Part shown: positions 21,755 through 31,340 of the stretch, piece by piece
Layout: each line of letters begins with the position of its first letter
How positions within the stretch are numbered: the first letter of the stretch is position 1
Assembly: GCF_019061185.1 (NCBI RefSeq)
Contig: NZ_JAHQZU010000001.1
Location: 186,001-250,000, forward strand
DNA: 64,000 bases
Origin: Paracoccus sp. Z118
Lineage (GTDB): Bacteria > Pseudomonadota > Alphaproteobacteria > Rhodobacterales > Rhodobacteraceae
Reading direction: 5' to 3'
Program-made: the position numbers and the translations under genes
Notes under the pieces: model-generated
Told to the model about the DNA's origin: nothing
Databases searched by the model: none
Seen by the model: the letters and a program-made list of their open reading frames with translations, nothing else

Positions 21755-21902
21755 GAATCCGCCCCGACGCAGGACGCGCGGAAAGCCTTTCGCGAATCAG
21801 TGCCGAATCACCCGCATGCGCCGGCTTTGACCCGGCGACGCGCAAACTATAGAACACCTCGATTCCTGATCCGATTCGCACCCGATTCGGTCGGCTCGAA
21901 TC
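21755..21902. promoter_or_regulatory. Cluster of seven GANTC (CcrM) sites before rpoD
   Basis: GAATC or GATTC occur at 21755, 21794, 21805, 21861, 21873, 21884 and 21898: seven in 148 bases, whereas about one in 300 positions is expected at this base composition. Three neighbouring pairs are 11-12 bases apart. GANTC is the CcrM methylation site and the context used by GcrA in alphaproteobacteria. The promoter pair at 21827-21853 lies inside the cluster. Regulation by methylation is inferred. Confidence 0.6.
21827..21853 (+). promoter_or_regulatory. Putative sigma-70 promoter of rpoD
   Basis: TTGACC at 21827-21832 and TATAGA at 21848-21853, spacer 15 bases (short of the ideal 17). It is the only good promoter-like pair between dnaG and rpoD, and 68 bases separate it from the rpoD start. 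Confidence 0.5.
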
Positions 21903-21921
21903 ACCTCTTGAAGGAGCAGTG

Positions 21922-23880
<1,959 letters not shown>

Positions 23881-23885
23881 GAACC

Positions 23886-23915
23886 ATCGGCCGGGCGCAG
23901 TGCCCGGCCGATTTC
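23886..23915 (+). terminator. Intrinsic terminator of rpoD
   Basis: ATCGGCCGGGC (23886-23896) and GCCCGGCCGAT (23902-23912) form an 11-pair perfect stem with a five-base loop GCAGT, followed by TTC. It also lies just beyond the end of the convergent FMN reductase gene. Confidence 0.8.
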
Positions 23916-23924
23916 GTCTACGGC

Positions 23925-24476
23925 TTACTTGACCCGCTCGATCCAGCGCGCGAAGGCGTCGATATAGTCGGTCAGGATCTTCCGCGTCTCCTCGGTCTTC
24001 ACCTCACCGTCACCGAAACGCTCGGGCGTCCAGGTCATGTACATCTCGGGCTGATGCATGACGATGCAGCCGAGATTGATGAGCTGCAGCCGCAGATGCT
24101 GCTGGGCCGCCGCCGTGCCGGTCGCGCCCGGCGTCATCCCGGTCAGCGCGGCGGGCTTGCCGGCCCAGCTGCTCTTGCCCCACGGACGGCTGCCCCAGTC
24201 GAAGGCGTTGGCGACGACCCCCGGAATGCTGCGGTTGAACTCGGGCACGAGGACCAGAACGGCATCGGCGCCGTCGATCTGGCGCTTCATCCGTTCCACC
24301 GGCTCGGGCCCGACGCCATCTTTCCACAGATCGTCGTTGTAATGCGGCAGATCGCCGATCTCGACATAATCGAAGGTCAGCTTGCCCTCGGCCAGCTTCT
24401 CGAGCGCCTGGGCGAACTTGCGGTTGATCGAATCCTGACGCAGCGATCCCACGATGACGGCGACTTTATAGGCCAC
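23925..24476 (-). CDS. NAD(P)H-dependent FMN reductase (quinone/chromate reductase-like)
   Basis: Flavodoxin-fold reductase of 183 residues, probably reducing quinones, azo dyes or chromate with NAD(P)H. The phosphate-binding loop is VIVGSLRQDSINRKFAQAL (GSLR-x2-S-x2-R), and the flavin-contacting segment is LVLVPEFNRSIPGVVANAFDW, followed by WAGKPAALTGMTPG. ArsH/ChrR-like proteins of this family act in redox stress. An inverted repeat in the short intergenic region towards the divergent rmuC may be its operator. A redox-type regulator gene is not adjacent. Confidence 0.87.
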   Translation of the reverse strand: MAYKVAVIVGSLRQDSINRKFAQALEKLAEGKLTFDYVEIGDLPHYNDDLWKDGVGPEPVERMKRQIDGADAVLVLVPEFNRSIPGVVANAFDWGSRPWGKSSWAGKPAALTGMTPGATGTAAAQQHLRLQLINLGCIVMHQPEMYMTWTPERFGDGEVKTEETRKILTDYIDAFARWIERVK

Positions 24477-24508
24477 ATCTATCTCCTTGGTATTTTAGGC
24501 AATGAAAC

Positions 24509-24534
24509 GTCCGAAGCGGGTTGAGGTTTCGGAC
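24509..24534. promoter_or_regulatory. Inverted repeat, candidate operator of the FMN reductase gene
   Basis: GTCCGAA (24509-24515) and TTCGGAC (24528-24534), a perfect seven-base inverted repeat with a 12-base gap, 33 bases before the reductase ATG on its template side and upstream of rmuC. The arrangement fits a dimeric repressor, but no regulator is known here. Confidence 0.35.
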
Positions 24535-24603
24535 CAAATAGGGAACATGGTCCGCTATGGACGGATGGTTCCTTGGGACGAAACTGTTAGGACAGGCAGG
24601 CGG

Positions 24604-26034
24604 ATGCAGCAAGCGGCGAGTTTTCAGATGATGGCCCTGGCGCTCGGGGTGCTCGCGGCGGTGCTGCTGGTCCTGCTGACCCGTGCCGGCGGCCGCAACC
24701 GCATCCTGCAGGACGAGGCGGCGGCCGCCCGCGCCGCCGAACACGCCACCGCGCTGCGCGAGGCCGAAGCCGCGGCCCGCGCCGCCGCCGCGCAGGATCG
24801 CCAGGCAGAGCTTGCGGCAGAGCGCGACAACCTGATTGACGCCCTGCACCAGGCGCGGGAAGCGTCATCCGCGCTGGAGCGTGACCTCGCCACGCTGCGC
24901 CTGACCGCCAGCAAGGACGCCGAGGCGGCGCAGCGCGAACTCGCCCTGATGCGTGATCTGCGCGAGGAGATGACCGGCCAGTTCCGTCTGCTGGCCGACG
25001 ACAGCCTGCGCCGGCAGGGCGCGGATCTGGAAAAGACGCACAGCGAGAAGCTGTCGGCGCTGCTGAACCCCATGCGCGAGCAGGTCCAGAACTTCCAGAA
25101 GGAGCTTTCGGACCGCAACCTCGCCACGGTTCAGGCCCATGCCGCGCTGCGCGAGCAGATCGAAGGGCTGCACCGCCGCTCAGAAGAAATCGGCCGTGAC
25201 GCGGTGGCGCTGACGCGCGCGCTCAAGGGCGAAAAACAGCGGCAGGGCGCGTGGGGCGAGATGGTGCTGGCCCGCATCCTCGAACAGTCGGGGTTGCAGG
25301 ACGGGGTCCACTACCTCGCCCAGACCAGCCGCACCGATGGCGACGGTCGCCGCTGGCGGCCCGACGTGATCGTCAAGATGCCGCGCGCTCGGGTTCTGGT
25401 CGTGGACAGCAAGGTGAGCCTCGTCGATTACGCCGAAGCCTGCGCCTGCGACGAACCCGAGCGGCGCACCCAGCTTCTGCAACGTCACGCGAGCGCCATG
25501 CGCCGTCATGTCACCGAGCTTTCGGCGCGCGGCTACGAGGCGCTGGACGAGGGCTCGGTCGATTACGTGCTGATGTTCATCCCGGTCGAAGGCGCCTTTT
25601 CGGAGGCGATGCGCTCCGACCCCGATCTCGCCGCCTTCGCGCTGGACAAGCGGGTGGGCCTGTCCACCCCGACCACGCTGATGCTGACGCTGCGCACGGT
25701 CGATCACGTCTGGACGGTCGAACGGCGCGAGACCAACGCCCGCGACATCGCGAACCGCGCCGGGATGCTCTACGACAAGGTCGCAGGCTTCGTCGAGGCG
25801 ATGGAGGAATCCGGCAAGGCGCTGGATGGCGCTGCGCGGGCCCACGAGAAGGCGATGGGCCGGCTGACGCGGGGGCCGGGCAACGTGATCCGGCAGGTCG
25901 AGATGCTGCGCGAACTCGGCGCGCGGACCCAGAAGCGGATCGAACTCGATCACGACCGGACGGAATCGCTGACGGACGATGCCGCCGCCACGCCGCGGAT
26001 CGCGGGGGCCGTGGCGGAACTGCCCGCCGATTGA
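24604..26034 (+). CDS. rmuC: DNA recombination protein RmuC
   Basis: RmuC-family protein of 476 residues, linked to limiting inversions at repeats and thought to be a nuclease-related factor. It has an N-terminal membrane anchor (MMALALGVLAAVLLVLLTR near 9-27), then a long Ala/Glu/Arg coiled coil to about residue 200, then the conserved core GAWGEMVLARILEQSGL, RWRPDVIVKMPRARVLVVDSK (short nuclease-like fold) and PTTLMLTLRTVDHVW. The ATG at 24604 precedes the membrane anchor; an earlier frame start at 24502 lacks conserved sequence. Divergent from the FMN reductase gene. Confidence 0.88.
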   Translation: MQQAASFQMMALALGVLAAVLLVLLTRAGGRNRILQDEAAAARAAEHATALREAEAAARAAAAQDRQAELAAERDNLIDALHQAREASSALERDLATLRLTASKDAEAAQRELALMRDLREEMTGQFRLLADDSLRRQGADLEKTHSEKLSALLNPMREQVQNFQKELSDRNLATVQAHAALREQIEGLHRRSEEIGRDAVALTRALKGEKQRQGAWGEMVLARILEQSGLQDGVHYLAQTSRTDGDGRRWRPDVIVKMPRARVLVVDSKVSLVDYAEACACDEPERRTQLLQRHASAMRRHVTELSARGYEALDEGSVDYVLMFIPVEGAFSEAMRSDPDLAAFALDKRVGLSTPTTLMLTLRTVDHVWTVERRETNARDIANRAGMLYDKVAGFVEAMEESGKALDGAARAHEKAMGRLTRGPGNVIRQVEMLRELGARTQKRIELDHDRTESLTDDAAATPRIAGAVAELPAD

Positions 26035-26136
26035 TTTCGGCGGTCCGTCCGCAAGGTGCGGGGCCCGGCCGGTAACCCGCGCAATCGGGAACCGCCGCCG
26101 CTGTCGGGCATTGACTGCCGAACGATGGAGACGGAC

Positions 26137-26475
26137 ATGGAACTCACACCCTTCCAGATCGACATCCTCCGTGCCCTGCTGCGGACCCGGATGGATCATG
26201 ACGGCCAGTTCGTCACGCAGAACGACCTCGCCGCCCTCGCGGGGCATCCAGGCAAGGAGAAGAAACTCGGAGGCGCGATGGAGGATCTGGCGACCTGGTG
26301 CCGCGAGCACGGTCTGCCCGACCTCACCGCCGTCGTGATCCCGCAGGAGAATGCCGACGAAAATCTGATGCTGCCCGACGAAGCCACAATCGAGCGGCTC
26401 GGCGGCCGGGCCGTGGCGCAGGCCGAGGCGGCGCGGGTCCGCGACTTCGACTGGGCCGGTTGGCGCGACAGCTGA
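26137..26475 (+). CDS. Hypothetical protein, 112 residues
   Basis: A small acidic cytoplasmic protein starting MELTPFQIDILRALLRTRMD. The first 60 residues resemble a winged-helix-like arrangement (FQIDILRALLRTRMDHDGQF, then TQNDLAALAGHPGKEKKLGG), suggesting a DNA- or protein-binding helix-turn-helix; the later part has WCREHGLPDLTAVVIPQENA and ends RDFDWAGWRDS. I recognise no family. GGAGA lies five bases before the ATG at 26137, which I prefer to one at 26125. It is 102 bases after rmuC and 127 bases before nrdR, on the same strand. Confidence 0.6.
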   Translation: MELTPFQIDILRALLRTRMDHDGQFVTQNDLAALAGHPGKEKKLGGAMEDLATWCREHGLPDLTAVVIPQENADENLMLPDEATIERLGGRAVAQAEAARVRDFDWAGWRDS

Positions 26476-26602
26476 GCTGCCGGGGCGCTGGCGACTGTGG
26501 CGGCCCGCACAGCCCGCATCTGGTGGCGGAACAATCCCGCTACCCAAGCGCTGGCGGCGACCGTATAGTGACGGTGGTTGAAGTGCAGCCGGGGGCCAGA
26601 CC

Positions 26603-27064
26603 ATGCGTTGTCCGTTCTGTGGAAATATTGACACGCAGGTCAAGGATTCCCGACCCGCGGAGGACAACGTCGCCATCCGCCGCCGCCGCTTCTGCCCCGC
26701 CTGCGCCGGGCGTTTCACTACCTATGAACGCGTTCAGCTGCGCGATCTGGTGGTCATCAAGTCGTCCGGCCGGCGCGAGGATTTCGACCGCGACAAGCTC
26801 AGCCGCTCAATCCGCATCGCGCTGCAGAAGCGCCCAGTCGAGGCGGAGCGGATGGACCAGATGATCTCGGGAATCGTGCGGCGGTTGGAAAGCATGGGCG
26901 ATACCGACGTCCCGTCGAAGGTGATCGGCGAGATCGTGATGGAGACGCTGGCCCGGATCGACACCGTCGCCTATGTCCGCTTTGCCAGCGTCTACAAGAA
27001 CTTCCAGGCCGCCGACGATTTCGACAAGTTCGTCAGCGAACTCCGCCCCGCGACCGAAGTGTGA
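26603..27064 (+). CDS. nrdR: Transcriptional repressor NrdR
   Basis: ATP/dATP-sensing repressor of ribonucleotide reductase genes. The 153-residue protein has the N-terminal zinc ribbon [27 protein letters not shown] (Cys3, Cys6, Cys31, Cys34) and the ATP-cone domain [20 protein letters not shown], ending [20 protein letters not shown]. Length is exactly typical. Its stop overlaps the GTG start of ribD (GTGA at 27061-27064). Coupling of nrdR with ribD is a common arrangement. Confidence 0.97.
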   Translation: MRCPFCGNIDTQVKDSRPAEDNVAIRRRRFCPACAGRFTTYERVQLRDLVVIKSSGRREDFDRDKLSRSIRIALQKRPVEAERMDQMISGIVRRLESMGDTDVPSKVIGEIVMETLARIDTVAYVRFASVYKNFQAADDFDKFVSELRPATEV

Positions 27065-28077
27065 GCGCAGGCCCAGGCATGCGCCGCGACGAGCGGTGGA
27101 TGGATCACGCGCTGGTGCTGGCGCGGCGGGGCCTCGGCAATGTGTGGCCCAATCCGGCGGTCGGTTGCGTCATCGTAAGGGATGGCCGCGTCGTCGGGCG
27201 CGGCTGGACCCAACCGGGCGGCCGCCCCCATGCCGAGACGATGGCGCTTGCGCAGGCCGGCGACGCGGCACACGGCGCGGCGGCCTATGTCACGCTGGAG
27301 CCATGCGCGCATCACGGGCGCACCCCGCCTTGCGCTGCGGCGTTGCTGCAGGCGGGCGTCGCGCGAGTCGTCTCGGCGCTGACCGATCCCGATCCGCGCG
27401 TCGCAGGGCAGGGCCTTGCCATGCTGCGCGCGGGCGGGGTCGAGGTCGTGGAAGACGTCCGGCGCGGGCAGGCCGCCGTCCTGCAACGCGGGTTTCTCTC
27501 GCGCATCGCGCGGGGTCGGCCGATGGTCACGCTCAAGCTGGCGACCAGTTTCGACGGGCGGATCGCGACGGCGAGCGGGGAAAGCCGCTGGATCACGGGC
27601 GAGGCCGCGCGGCGGCATGTCCATGCGCTGCGGCTGCGCCACGATGCCGTGATGGTGGGGGCGGCGACGGCGCGGGCGGACCTGCCGGGGCTGAACGTGC
27701 GGGGCTTCGGCCCCGTCAGCCAGCCGGTGCGGGTCGTCGTCGCAAGCTCGCCGATTCCCGCTCTGCCGCCCGAGGATGCCGATCACGGGCCGCTCTGGGT
27801 GGTTCCTGGGCCGCTGCCCGAGGCACTGGCCGAGCTGGGCCGGCGCGGGCTCACGCGCGTGTTCTGCGAGGGCGGCGGCCAACTCGCCGCCGGGCTGCTG
27901 GCCGCCGGGCTGGTTGACGAGATCGTGGGATATACGGCCGGCGTTGTGCTGGGGGGCGACGGCCGCGCTGCCGTCGCGCCTCTGGGACTGACTTCGCTGG
28001 CCGCTGCGCCGCGGTTCAGGCTGGCGGAAGCGCGCGCATTGGGCGGCGACGTCATGCACCGCTGGGTCGCGGATTAG
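27061..28077 (+). CDS. ribD: Bifunctional riboflavin deaminase/reductase RibD
   Basis: Second and third steps of riboflavin synthesis: pyrimidine deamination then ribosyl reduction. The 338-residue protein has the deaminase zinc site [11 protein letters not shown] (His57, Glu59) and [19 protein letters not shown] (Cys82, Cys91), with substrate loop [12 protein letters not shown]. The reductase domain starts at [21 protein letters not shown] and has [15 protein letters not shown]. The start could be GTG at 27061 (coupled GTGA) or ATG at 27079, which matches the family start MRRDERWM. The end overlaps the convergent kpsC-like gene by four bases. Confidence 0.93.
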   Translation: MSAGPGMRRDERWMDHALVLARRGLGNVWPNPAVGCVIVRDGRVVGRGWTQPGGRPHAETMALAQAGDAAHGAAAYVTLEPCAHHGRTPPCAAALLQAGVARVVSALTDPDPRVAGQGLAMLRAGGVEVVEDVRRGQAAVLQRGFLSRIARGRPMVTLKLATSFDGRIATASGESRWITGEAARRHVHALRLRHDAVMVGAATARADLPGLNVRGFGPVSQPVRVVVASSPIPALPPEDADHGPLWVVPGPLPEALAELGRRGLTRVFCEGGGQLAAGLLAAGLVDEIVGYTAGVVLGGDGRAAVAPLGLTSLAAAPRFRLAEARALGGDVMHRWVAD

Positions 28078-30083
28078 CGCCGCCAGATCCACGCATGACC
28101 CGCCAGCGCCCCTTGCAGCTTGGCGAGCGAGCGCAGGGCGGGGCCGCCATGCGAGCCCCGAGGGTCCGAGAGCCGATCCAGCGCCACCTCGATGGGGCAG
28201 GGCAGGCCGCTGACCGGGTCCATGTAGCGGGGATAGGCGATGAGCGCCGCGTGGATCAGCCCGTCGAGACCCGGGCGGGCGGTCCGCCGCGCGGGCACCG
28301 GGCCGAGATCGCGCGTCAGGCCCCACCCGGCATAGAACGGCGCGCCCAGCGTCGTGACGGGCTTGCCGCGCAGCAGCGCCTCGAAGCCGAGGGTCGAGGT
28401 CATGGTCCAGACCTCGTCCACCCTGTCGATCAGCGGCGCGGCGGGCGCCCCGCGCGCGGTGACGTCGGCCAGCCCGGACAGATCCGCCTCGGCCACAGCG
28501 CCGGGCCGAAGCCCGGCCTCGACGTCAGGGTGCGGTTTCCAGACGATCAGCGCGTCCGCGTTTTCGGCCCGGACCCGGCGCAGCAGCGCGAGGTTCGTCC
28601 GCTCGGCACCGGCGCCGAGGCGGATCGAGGCGTCATCCTCGACCTGTCCCGGCACCAGGATCACCCGCCGCCCGTCATCCGGCAGTGGGGGAAGGCTGCC
28701 GGTCAGGTTGTATTTCGTCAGCGCCTCGGCCCGCAGCCGCGCCGCGACGGCCTGCGCCCGCGCCGCGCCGCCCGGCGGCAGGGGCCGGGCCATGTGCCGT
28801 TCCAGCCGGTTTTCCCGGCCGGGGTCGTAGTAGATGCCGAGATCGTCCGCCACCAGCGACAGGGGCGGCACCAGCGCCGCGCCGAGGCCGCGCGAACGCA
28901 GGAAGCCGTCCTCGACCCGCGTCGCCTGCGGCACCTTGTCGGCGGCGCTCGCCCAGGCCAGCGTGACCCGTTCCGAGGGGTGGCCCGTGAACCGCACCCC
29001 CGCCCCGCTGCCGAAGGCCTGCGCGATGAAGCGCCGCTTCCACAGCCTCATGCCGTAGGCGAGATGGCCGGCATGGTCGGCCCGCCATGCCGCCGCCTCG
29101 GCCTCGATCTGGCGCAGGGCGCCGGTGAAGTCGGTCAGCGCGTCGCGGCACGGATCATACCAGATCGGGGCGAGAAGATGGCTCGCGGCGAAAAGCCGCG
29201 ACGCCGTCATCGCGAACCCGGCGCGGCGGGGCAGCGGCTGCTCGTCGTCCGAGAGGCCCCAGCCGGCGTAGAACGGCTGGCCGAAAAGGCGCGGGCGGTG
29301 CCCGGCCAGCAGCGCCTCGTATCCCAGCTGCGAGCTGACGGCATAGACGGCGTCCGCGTTCTCCACCAGCCGCCAGGGGGAGACGGGGCCGTCGCAAAAC
29401 TGCTCGGACCCGCGCAGGTCGGCGCGGGTCAGGTGGCCGGGCCGCAGACCGGCGGCGGTCTCGGGATGGCCGCGCACCACGATCCGCGCGCCGGGATGTT
29501 CGTCGCGGGCCGCCTGAAGCATCTGCAGGAAACGGTCCCTTCCCGCAGTTTGCAGCGAGGCGTCGCCCGCCGTCTGGTCGATCACCAGCACATAGCCGGG
29601 CGGCGGCGGTTCCGCATCGGGCAGATGCGCGTTGTATTTCGAGAGGTCGGCGGCGCGCAGGCAGGCCAGCGCGTCGGCGGTCTCTGCCTCCCGCGCGGCG
29701 GCTTGCACCGATGTGGCGAGGGTTTCGATCAGCGACGGGCGGGCCGGGTCAAAATGCAGGCCCAGCGGATCGACGATCAGCCCGACCGGGCCGCGCCGGG
29801 CGACATGCCCCTTTGCCCGGCCGGGCAGGATCGACCGGAGGAACGCATCCTCCACGGTGACGATCTTCGCCCCGCGCCGGGCGGCGATGGCGCGGCCGCG
29901 CCAGGCGGTCGGGCTTGCGCCCCAGACGCCGACCGCCTCGCCCGGCGAGGGCAGGCCGATGCGCGGGGTCCAGCCCGCGAGCGTCAGGATGCGACGGATC
30001 CGGGGGCTGCGAAAGAAGCCGCCGTTGAAAACGAACAGCTGCCGGAGTTCGCCCCCGGCAGCCGGATTGCAGCCTTCAGCCAA
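28074..30083 (-). CDS. Capsular polysaccharide synthesis protein, KpsC-like
   Basis: KpsC transfers beta-Kdo to the lipid acceptor of group 2-type capsules. The 669-residue protein has two similar Capsule_synth halves: the first with EDAFLRSILPGRAKG, YNAHLPDAEPPP and LGYEALLAGHRPRLFGQPFY, the second with EDGFLRSRGLGAALVPPLSL, YYDPGRENRLE, VILVPGQVEDDASIRLGAG and LGFEALLRGKPVTTLGAPFY. Thus each half repeats the EDGFLRS..GxPFYAGWG signature. The only in-frame start near the family N-terminus is a TTG at 30083, five bases after the wza-like stop. It overlaps ribD by four bases. Confidence 0.85.
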   Translation of the reverse strand: MAEGCNPAAGGELRQLFVFNGGFFRSPRIRRILTLAGWTPRIGLPSPGEAVGVWGASPTAWRGRAIAARRGAKIVTVEDAFLRSILPGRAKGHVARRGPVGLIVDPLGLHFDPARPSLIETLATSVQAAAREAETADALACLRAADLSKYNAHLPDAEPPPPGYVLVIDQTAGDASLQTAGRDRFLQMLQAARDEHPGARIVVRGHPETAAGLRPGHLTRADLRGSEQFCDGPVSPWRLVENADAVYAVSSQLGYEALLAGHRPRLFGQPFYAGWGLSDDEQPLPRRAGFAMTASRLFAASHLLAPIWYDPCRDALTDFTGALRQIEAEAAAWRADHAGHLAYGMRLWKRRFIAQAFGSGAGVRFTGHPSERVTLAWASAADKVPQATRVEDGFLRSRGLGAALVPPLSLVADDLGIYYDPGRENRLERHMARPLPPGGAARAQAVAARLRAEALTKYNLTGSLPPLPDDGRRVILVPGQVEDDASIRLGAGAERTNLALLRRVRAENADALIVWKPHPDVEAGLRPGAVAEADLSGLADVTARGAPAAPLIDRVDEVWTMTSTLGFEALLRGKPVTTLGAPFYAGWGLTRDLGPVPARRTARPGLDGLIHAALIAYPRYMDPVSGLPCPIEVALDRLSDPRGSHGGPALRSLAKLQGALAGHAWIWRR

Positions 30084-30087
30084 GGCG

Positions 30088-31206
30088 CTAGTTGCCGATC
30101 GAGCTCAGCGTGCTTGCGGTGGAGGCACCGCCGGTGATCGCGCCCAGCGTCTTCTGCCATTGGACATAGGGCGCTTCGGTCACATAGACCGTGTCCTCGT
30201 CGCGGATCAGGAAGTCGCGGGCAAGGAACAGGCCGTTGGGCTGGGTGAGATCCAGCACATAGGCCATCCGCTGGTCGCCGTAGATATCGTTGCGGCCAAG
30301 CACCGCGCGGGCGACCGATTCCGGCTCTTCGCGCAGGATGAAGACGCCGGTCGGATCGGCGAGGGCGGTCGAGAGTCCGCCGACCATCGCGATCGCCTCG
30401 ATCGCGTCGATCTCTTCGCTGCCGAGCGGGACCTTGGTCTGGCCGCCGAGCGCACCGAGGGCGGTGAAGCTGCGCTGATCCTCTTCGACCAGGATCACGT
30501 CGCCGGGGCGCAGCGCGATGTCGTTGCGCGAGTTGGCGTAAAGGTCGCGCAGCCAGACGCGACCGGTGTTGCCGCCCCGCTTGACGGTGACGACGGCGAT
30601 TTCGGGGTCGATGGCGACCCCGCCCGCGCGGGCCAGCATCGACGACAATGTGCGGGTCGGGCGTTCGATCGGGAATACGCCCTGACCGGTCACGCGGCCC
30701 ATGACGGACACGGTGGCGCCGTCGCCCGCGACGCGGGTCACGGTGACCTGCGGATCAGGGGTCTGGCTGCCGAGCCGGTCGGTGATGATCTGGCGCAGCG
30801 CATCGGGGCTGTTGCCCGCGGCCCTGATCCGGCCCGCATAGGGCACGAAGATATAGCCGGCGCTGTCCACCTGAAGCTCGGTCAGCGGCGTGTTCGACTG
30901 CCCCAGCGAGGCGAGCAAGCCGTCATCGACGTTTTCCCAGATCGTCAGCCCCAGCACGTCGCCCGGCCGGATCTCGTCGGCGCCGATCTGACCCGCGGAC
31001 ATGAAGGCGCTGCTGAAACCGTAGCTGGGCGTCCAGGAGGCGGCGCGGGTGACGTGGTTGTTCACGGTGACGACATGCGCATCGCCGCCGCGTTCGATGG
31101 CGCCCTTGAAGATTTCGTTCTTGTTGGGGCCGGATCGCGGAAGCGCGCAGGCAGCGAGGAAGGTCATGGCCAGAATGGCGGTGATGCGGACGGTGCGCCC
31201 GGTCAT
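30088..31206 (-). CDS. Polysaccharide export outer-membrane lipoprotein, Wza/KpsD-like
   Basis: Periplasmic/outer-membrane channel component for capsule export. The 372-residue protein starts with a lipoprotein signal (MTGRTVRITAILAMTFLAAC, lipobox Cys20) and then has the Poly_export domain IRPGDVLGLTIWENVDDGLL, IFVPYAGRIRAAG, and SLBB-type repeats VMGRVTGQGVFPIERPTRTL and LGALGGQTKVPLGSEEIDAI, ending VYVTEAPYVQWQKTLGAI. The ATG at 31206 has an AGGA ribosome site. It sits between kpsS- and kpsC-like genes on the same strand, a capsule export unit. The inner-membrane partner is not in the window. Confidence 0.87.
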   Translation of the reverse strand: MTGRTVRITAILAMTFLAACALPRSGPNKNEIFKGAIERGGDAHVVTVNNHVTRAASWTPSYGFSSAFMSAGQIGADEIRPGDVLGLTIWENVDDGLLASLGQSNTPLTELQVDSAGYIFVPYAGRIRAAGNSPDALRQIITDRLGSQTPDPQVTVTRVAGDGATVSVMGRVTGQGVFPIERPTRTLSSMLARAGGVAIDPEIAVVTVKRGGNTGRVWLRDLYANSRNDIALRPGDVILVEEDQRSFTALGALGGQTKVPLGSEEIDAIEAIAMVGGLSTALADPTGVFILREEPESVARAVLGRNDIYGDQRMAYVLDLTQPNGLFLARDFLIRDEDTVYVTEAPYVQWQKTLGAITGGASTASTLSSIGN

Positions 31207-31340
31207 GATGCGTCCTGCGCGCAGGGAAGTCGCCGTGGTCAAATCCTGTCTCCTGTCCCGTGAGGGCGATTCTTGGTGCCCTTCTGCGGTGCCGACGTTA
31301 GCGCCTGGCGGCACCTCGTTCCATCGTTTCCTGAAAACTC

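Noticed and set aside
24502..24603. Upstream extension of rmuC
   Set aside because: The sequence before 24604 has no RmuC likeness and holds the divergent regulatory region with an inverted repeat.
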